A stretch of 10,582 nucleotides of DNA, taken from NCBI GenBank assembly GCA_938009055.1, contig CALLIO010000098.1:1-10582 (forward strand). Direction: 5' to 3'. The translations under genes and the position numbers were made by a program. Positions 7,111 through 10,582 of the stretch are shown one piece after another. This DNA comes from an uncultured Altererythrobacter sp. (lineage in GTDB: Bacteria; Pseudomonadota; Alphaproteobacteria; Sphingomonadales; Sphingomonadaceae). Position 1 is the stretch's first letter. Each line of letters begins with the position of its first letter. The notes beneath the pieces are model-generated. The model was given only the letters and a program-made list of their open reading frames with translations, searched no databases and had not been told where the DNA came from.

Positions 7111-7301
7111 CGCACGCCCTCCGGCGTGCGATGTCCTCGGCCTTTTAGGCCTGCGGTCGGCTAATCGCCGACCCAGCTGCCGCGGCCAAGCCTTCGTTGT
7201 TGGAGCAACTCGGCGCGAAGCGCCGCAAGCGCGACTGCGCGCCCGCAGCAATGCGCCTGTAAGGCGTGTGAGCGAGGAAAGCCGAGCGCACGGAGGTGCG
7301 C
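7111..7301. repeat. Dense array of small hairpins in a convergent intergenic gap (REP/BIME-like)
   Basis: The gap 7099-7332 between the SDR and tRNA-Gln (convergent) holds no credible gene but many perfect inverted repeats. They are an 8-bp stem 7111-7118/7123-7130 with loop CTCC; GGCCT 7139-7143/AGGCC 7147-7151; a 7-bp stem 7155-7161/7167-7173 with loop TAATC; CGGCGC 7211-7216/GCGCCG 7220-7225 with loop GAA; GCGCG 7229-7233/CGCGC 7238-7242; CGCC 7254-7257/GGCG 7263-7266; and GCGCAC 7286-7291/GTGCGC 7296-7301 with loop GGAG. CAAGCGC (7226-7232) can also pair with GCGCTTG (7306-7312). The first and last loops are complementary. No T-tracts follow the stems. Most likely a repetitive extragenic element or two-way transcription barrier; a structured RNA is the alternative. 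Confidence 0.5.
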
Positions 7302-7332
7302 GCTGGCGCTTGAAGCTAAAAATAAAGAAATC

Positions 7333-7407
7333 TGGCTGGGGCGGCAGGGATCGAACCTGCGAATGCCGCTACCAAAAAGCGGTGCCTTACCACTTGGCGA
7401 CGCCCCA
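7333..7407 (-). tRNA. tRNA-Gln (anticodon UUG)
   Basis: Read on the minus strand, a 7-bp acceptor stem TGGGGCG (5' end at 7407) pairs with CGCCCCA, followed by discriminator G (7336) and an encoded CCA (7333-7335). The D arm is GCC...AAGTGGTAA...GGC. The anticodon stem CCGCT/AGCGG (7378-7382 with 7366-7370) encloses the loop TTTTGGT; the anticodon TTG is at 7373-7375 with U33 present. The T arm GCAGG-TTCGATC-CCTGC is perfect. Sequence and discriminator closely match E. coli tRNA-Gln(UUG). It reads CAA, and CAG by wobble. It lies downstream of yghU on the same strand; a weak -10-like TATAGA occurs upstream within 7408-7497, but no convincing -35. Confidence 0.97.
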
Positions 7408-7475
7408 GCAGAGAGAGCGCTCTATAGCGCCGTTTTCGCCGATGAAAAGGGGTTTGCGTAGAAACTCTTGCCCCC

Positions 7476-7494
7476 GTGGCAATTTATTGCCCAC
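7476..7494 (-). terminator. Hairpin immediately downstream of yghU
   Basis: GTGGCAAT (7476-7483) pairs with ATTGCC-C-AC (7486-7494) with one bulged C, forming a hairpin four bases beyond the yghU stop codon on the minus strand. The two-base loop would open to about four. No clear T-tract follows on either strand, so it is only a weak terminator candidate between yghU and tRNA-Gln. Confidence 0.3.
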
Positions 7495-7497
7495 AAA

Positions 7498-8358
7498 TCA
7501 TCGGGTGAGGTTCTTTCCTGCAAAGTCTGTGGCCGAGTGGCGCTCGGCCAATTGCGTGTCCTCATCGCCCCAAACCTTGTTGACAATCCGGCCGCGCTGA
7601 ACGCCGGGACGTTCGAAAATTTCGTCCACCCAGCGCTTCACATTGGTGTATTCGTCAATCGAGAGGAATGTTTTAGCATCCTCGTAAATATGCCCGGTGG
7701 TGAAGGGGGCGAGCCAAGGCCAATTGGCGATATCGGCGATGGTGTATTCATCGCCTGCAAGAAAGCGGCTTTCGCCAAGGCGTTGGTCGGCGACATCGAA
7801 AATCCGCTTGGTCTCCATCGCATAGCGATTGATGGCGTATTCGAATTTCTCCGGCGCATAGGCGTAGAAATGGCCAAATCCGCCGCCGATGAAGGGGCCA
7901 GAGGCAACCTGCCAGAACAACCAGCTCATCGTTTCTGCGCGCGCTGCGGGTTCCTTGGGAAGGAAAGCGTCGAACTTCTCAGCCAGATGCACCAGAATTG
8001 CGCCCGATTCGAATACGCGGATCGGCGTGTCCCCGCTCTTGTCTAAGAGAGCTGGAATTTTCGAATTGGGATTGATGCCGACAAAGCCTGATCCGAACTG
8101 CTCGCCGCCGCCAATATTGATCGTGTAGGCGTCATATTCCGCGCCGCTGTGCCCCGCCTCGAGCAATTCCTCGAGCATGATCGTGGCCTTCACGCCATTG
8201 GGCGTGGCGAGCGAATAGAGCTGAAAGGGATGGTCCCCTTGGGGCAATTCCTTTTCCTCGCGCGCGCCAGCTGTCGGGCGGTTGATACTGGCGAAACGTC
8301 CACCATTCTCAGCGTCATAGGTCCACACTTTGGGGGGTGTGTAAGTTGCGTCGGCCAT
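7498..8358 (-). CDS. yghU: Glutathione-dependent disulfide-bond oxidoreductase, YghU-type GST
   Basis: A 286-residue glutathione S-transferase of the Nu/YghU class, cytosolic, which in E. coli reduces disulfide substrates with glutathione and binds two glutathione molecules. The characteristic N-terminal extension 'TYTPPKVWTYDAENGGRFASINRP' type region is present, followed by the thioredoxin-fold core HPFQLYSLATPNGVKATIMLEELL, NPNSKIPAL and VFESGAILVHLAEKF. The all-helical domain contains ETMSWLFWQVASGPFIGGGFGHFYAYAPE and AGDEYTIADIANWPW, both close to E. coli YghU, as is the overall length (288 aa there). The TPNG stretch replaces the catalytic Cys or Ser of other GSTs, as in YghU. The ATG at 8356-8358 has AGGAGC upstream on the minus strand. 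It is divergent from the NAD+ synthetase gene with a 173-base gap containing a palindrome. Orthology is highly likely. Confidence 0.95.
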   Translation of the reverse strand: MADATYTPPKVWTYDAENGGRFASINRPTAGAREEKELPQGDHPFQLYSLATPNGVKATIMLEELLEAGHSGAEYDAYTINIGGGEQFGSGFVGINPNSKIPALLDKSGDTPIRVFESGAILVHLAEKFDAFLPKEPAARAETMSWLFWQVASGPFIGGGFGHFYAYAPEKFEYAINRYAMETKRIFDVADQRLGESRFLAGDEYTIADIANWPWLAPFTTGHIYEDAKTFLSIDEYTNVKRWVDEIFERPGVQRGRIVNKVWGDEDTQLAERHSATDFAGKNLTR

Positions 8359-8395
8359 GCGAAATGCTCCTGATCGGTCAAAGCGATGTTTGTAT

Positions 8396-8407
8396 TTACG
8401 TTCGTAA
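8396..8407. promoter_or_regulatory. Palindrome TTACG-TT-CGTAA upstream of yghU, candidate operator
   Basis: Five-base half-sites TTACG and CGTAA flank a TT centre, 37 bases upstream of the yghU start in the divergent gap. On the minus strand a weak -10-like TACAAA (8394 down to 8389) lies directly beside it, which would give a 5' leader of roughly two dozen bases carrying the ribosome binding site. The shape suits a dimeric repressor of TetR or a similar family. No such regulator is encoded in the window, and the site may be chance. Confidence 0.3.
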
Positions 8408-8497
8408 TTGGGACCTAAATGTTACAAAGGCAAGGGAAGGCATTGCTGAACATCGAATTTCGCGTTGCAATTTCAGGTCTCGCGGCGATTCGACATC

Positions 8498-8526
8498 TTG
8501 CAATGAGTATCCGATAAGGATACAAT
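8498..8526 (+). promoter_or_regulatory. Sigma70-type promoter for the NAD+ synthetase gene
   Basis: The -35 TTGCAA (8498-8503) and -10 TACAAT (8521-8526, five of six consensus bases) are separated by exactly 17 bp. The predicted start of transcription, six or seven bases beyond the -10, falls at about 8532-8533, on the ATG of the gene, so the main transcript could be leaderless. A second TTGCAAT copy lies upstream at 8465-8471, without a matching -10. An AAGGAT (8517-8521) at 10 bases from the ATG could act as ribosome binding site on any longer transcript. Confidence 0.5.
8507..8523. promoter_or_regulatory. Inverted repeat GTATCC-GATAA-GGATAC overlapping the nadE promoter
   Basis: A perfect 6-5-6 inverted repeat with half-site centres 11 bp apart, about one helical turn, as expected for a dimeric DNA-binding protein. 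It fills the -35/-10 spacer and covers the first three bases of the -10, a standard repressor position. The encoded protein begins with a helix-turn-helix-like segment, so self-repression is an attractive inference. In RNA from an upstream start, the same repeat would form a hairpin hiding the AAGGAT ribosome binding site. Confidence 0.45.
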
Positions 8527-8531
8527 AAGTC

Positions 8532-10582
8532 ATGCATTTAGCTGGATATAAGATTCGGAATTGGCGCGAAGCGCACAATCCCCCCCTGTCGGCTGAGGAG
8601 TTTGGCCAGCAGATCGGGGGGCGATATGGTGATCCCTGGCCATCGCGCACTGTCTATGGTTGGGAGGCAAAGAGTAAGGTCGCGCGAGCCGCCGTCCAGA
8701 AAAGCCTCGCCGAACTGGGTGTGTGCGAAATTGCCGACTGGCTGGAGCCTGCGCCTGACAAGGATACTGGCTGCCACCCATTCTATGATATGCGTCAGCA
8801 CGGTTTTGTGCGGGTTGCAACCTCTACTCCCAAAACACGCACAGCGGATGTCGCATACAATGTGCAGGGTATTATTGCAGAAGCGGCCAAAGCGCATAAA
8901 TCGGGCATTGATCTGGTGGTCTTCCCTGAGCTGTGTATCTCTTCATACGCTATCGATGATCTGCATCTCCAATCCGCTCTTCTCGAGCGTGCAGAAGCGG
9001 GATTGGGCGAGATTGTGGAGGCGAGTGCCGCGCTTGATCCGGTGTTGGTCGTGGGCGTGCCGCTGCGGTCCAATGGCAAGCTCTACAATTGCGCCGCGGT
9101 GGTTGCTCGCGGGCAATTGCTCGGCGTAATCCCGAAGAGTTTTCTGCCCAATTACCGTGAGTTTTACGAGAAGCGCTGGTTCGCAGATGGACGCAGCATT
9201 CAAGGCAAGAGTATCCGATTAGACGGTTTGGAAGTGCCATTTGGCACTGATCTGATCTTTGCGGCGAGTAATTTGCCCGCCTTTAAACTCTTTGTAGAGG
9301 TCTGCGAGGATTATTGGGCGCCCAATCCGCCCTCAACCTTGGGCGCGCTCGCAGGGGCGACCGTACTCGCCAATTTGTCTGCCTCCAACATCACGATTGG
9401 CAAGTCGGATGAACGCCATTTGCTCAGCCGAGCGCAAAGCTCGCGCACAGTATCCGCCTATGTCTATTCCGCCAGCGGATATGGCGAGAGCACGACTGAT
9501 CTGGCGTGGGACGGGCAGGGCATGATCTACGAATTTGGCGATCTGCTTGGCGAAAGCGAACGTTTCTCGCGCGATCCCAAGCTGTGCATTGCCGACGTTG
9601 ATTGCGAGCGATTGGAGAATGAACGCCTACGCTATCAAACCTTCAATGATGCGGCAGAGGCTGCCGGTCGGCCTGAGGATAGCTTTCGGACAATCCGCTT
9701 TGATCTGGCCCCTTGTGCGAAAGACCGTGATCTTATCCGGCCAGTGCGCCGCTTTCCCTTTGTGCCCAATCGCGCGCACAAATTGGACGAGGATTGCTAC
9801 GAAGCTTTCAACATTCAAGTCGATGCGCTGACCCGCCGGATCGAGGCGACCCATGCCAAAAGCATGGTCATCGGTATCTCGGGCGGGCTGGATTCAACCC
9901 ACGCGCTGATCGTGGCTGCGAAATGCTGCGACAGGCTGGATTTGCCGCGTGATTTCATTCGGGGATACACAATGCCCGGTTTTGGAACCTCCGATCATAC
10001 CAAGTCGAACGCTTGGAAATTGATGGAAGCGACAGGAATTCATGCCGAGGAAATCGACATCAGGCCTGCTGCCACCAAAATGCTTGAGGATATGAAACAC
10101 CCCTTTGCTGATGGTGAGCCAGTGCATGATGTGACGTTTGAAAATGTGCAGGCAGGGCTAAGGACGGATTATCTCTTCCGACTAGCGGGGCATCATTCGG
10201 GTTTTGTGATTGGTACCGGCGATCTGTCCGAATTGGCGCTGGGATGGTGCACCTATGGCGTGGGGGATCAGATGAGCCATTATGCGGTGAATTCGGGCGT
10301 TCCCAAGACGCTGATCCAATATCTCATCCGTTGGACAACGCGCACCGATCAATTCGATGCGGCGACCGATGAAGTGCTGGAAGCGATCCTTAATACAGAG
10401 ATTTCGCCCGAGCTGGTGCCCGCAGCGGCCGATGGCGGGATCCAGTCAACAGAAAGCATCATTGGTCCTTACGAGCTCAACGACTTCTTCCTCCATCACA
10501 CTATCCGCTTTGGTCAAAAGCCGAGCAAGATTGCCTTCCTTGCATGGCATGCGTGGCGGGATGCGAAAGCGGGCCTGTGGCC
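8532..10582 (+). CDS. nadE: Glutamine-dependent NAD+ synthetase with N-terminal HTH-like extension, 3' truncated by window
   Basis: Makes NAD+ from deamido-NAD+ and ATP with ammonia from glutamine, the last step of NAD synthesis. The frame runs from ATG 8532 for 683 codons to the edge; about 60 C-terminal residues are probably missing. The nitrilase-type glutaminase domain has the triad Glu133 (FPEL), Lys202 (PKSFLPNYREFYEKR) and Cys258 (VEVCED). The synthetase domain has the pyrophosphate loop SGGLDST at 450-456, FENVQAGLRTDYLFR and GTGDLSELALGW...GVGDQMSHY. Relatives such as the M. tuberculosis enzyme start at the region equivalent to HPFYDMRQHGFVRV (82-95). Here about 81 extra residues precede it, including RNWREA, LSAEEFGQQIG (19-29) and SRTVYGWEAK (38-47), the pattern of an XRE helix-turn-helix, followed by a helix and ADWLEP. 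The join is in frame, with no good start codon between the modules. Enzyme assignment is certain; the HTH reading is moderately supported. Confidence 0.93.
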   Translation, partial: MHLAGYKIRNWREAHNPPLSAEEFGQQIGGRYGDPWPSRTVYGWEAKSKVARAAVQKSLAELGVCEIADWLEPAPDKDTGCHPFYDMRQHGFVRVATSTPKTRTADVAYNVQGIIAEAAKAHKSGIDLVVFPELCISSYAIDDLHLQSALLERAEAGLGEIVEASAALDPVLVVGVPLRSNGKLYNCAAVVARGQLLGVIPKSFLPNYREFYEKRWFADGRSIQGKSIRLDGLEVPFGTDLIFAASNLPAFKLFVEVCEDYWAPNPPSTLGALAGATVLANLSASNITIGKSDERHLLSRAQSSRTVSAYVYSASGYGESTTDLAWDGQGMIYEFGDLLGESERFSRDPKLCIADVDCERLENERLRYQTFNDAAEAAGRPEDSFRTIRFDLAPCAKDRDLIRPVRRFPFVPNRAHKLDEDCYEAFNIQVDALTRRIEATHAKSMVIGISGGLDSTHALIVAAKCCDRLDLPRDFIRGYTMPGFGTSDHTKSNAWKLMEATGIHAEEIDIRPAATKMLEDMKHPFADGEPVHDVTFENVQAGLRTDYLFRLAGHHSGFVIGTGDLSELALGWCTYGVGDQMSHYAVNSGVPKTLIQYLIRWTTRTDQFDAATDEVLEAILNTEISPELVPAAADGGIQSTESIIGPYELNDFFLHHTIRFGQKPSKIAFLAWHAWRDAKAGLW

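Noticed and set aside
7099..7332. Insertion sequence remnant or att site next to the tRNA gene
   Set aside because: tRNA genes are common integration sites, but I saw no transposase or integrase fragment, no target duplication and no repeat of the tRNA 3' end in the window.
7268..7600. 110-codon plus-strand frame over the hairpin region and tRNA-Gln
   Set aside because: It crosses a perfect tRNA gene and the 3' end of yghU on the other strand; not a credible protein.
7468..8046. 192-codon plus-strand frame opposite yghU
   Set aside because: Antisense to a clear YghU orthologue; no domain recognised.
8465..8504. Direct repeats TTGCAAT at 8465-8471 and 8498-8504 as a second regulatory array or CRISPR-like unit
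   Set aside because: Only two 7-base copies; the downstream one is simply the -35 region of the proposed nadE promoter.
1..10582. Defence island, prophage, toxin-antitoxin or CRISPR system
   Set aside because: All recognisable genes are chromosomal metabolic or redox genes; no nuclease, integrase, phage or toxin family and no spaced repeat array was seen.

Overview
The window is moderately GC-rich bacterial DNA with densely packed, mostly plus-strand genes. The protein repertoire suggests a sphingomonad-type alphaproteobacterium, most likely of the Erythrobacter/Altererythrobacter group. The evidence is a tandem-domain M16 peptidase, a class II DAHP synthase, an egtB-egtD pair, a YghU-type GST and a fused glutaminase/NAD synthetase. 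This placement is by protein resemblance only; no 16S or other marker gene is present.

Layout. Bases 1-1419 are the 3' half of an M16 (insulinase-type) peptidase gene cut by the window edge. A class II DAHP synthase (shikimate pathway entry) follows, ending at 2966; it has no canonical start codon where the family normally begins. A short hairpin-bearing gap leads to a three-gene unit, egtB (3061-4272), egtD (4272-5258) and an FAD-dependent oxidoreductase (5267-6229). The first two overlap by one base and the third starts 8 bases later. egtB and egtD make the thiol antioxidant ergothioneine; the job of the flavoprotein is unknown. A free-standing SDR oxidoreductase (6337-7098) comes next. The convergent gap 7099-7332 has no gene but is packed with small perfect hairpins. 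It is followed by tRNA-Gln(UUG) and yghU, both on the minus strand. The window ends in a glutamine-dependent NAD+ synthetase gene (8532 to the edge), divergent from yghU.

Most notable observation. The NAD+ synthetase reading frame carries an extra N-terminal segment of about 80 residues that looks like an XRE/Cro-type helix-turn-helix, joined in frame to an otherwise complete glutaminase domain. Immediately upstream lies a good promoter (TTGCAA, 17 bp, TACAAT) whose spacer and -10 are covered by a perfect GTATCC-N5-GGATAC inverted repeat. The predicted transcription start falls on or next to the ATG. Together these suggest a self-regulating NAD+ synthetase, similar in logic to the HTH-enzyme fusion NadR but built on a different enzyme. 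This is inference from sequence and needs database and binding checks.

Common theme. Several genes concern redox and cofactor metabolism: ergothioneine, a glutathione-linked YghU enzyme, flavin and NAD(P) oxidoreductases, and NAD+ synthesis. They are otherwise ordinary chromosomal housekeeping or stress genes. I saw no insertion sequence, prophage gene, CRISPR array or toxin-antitoxin pair.
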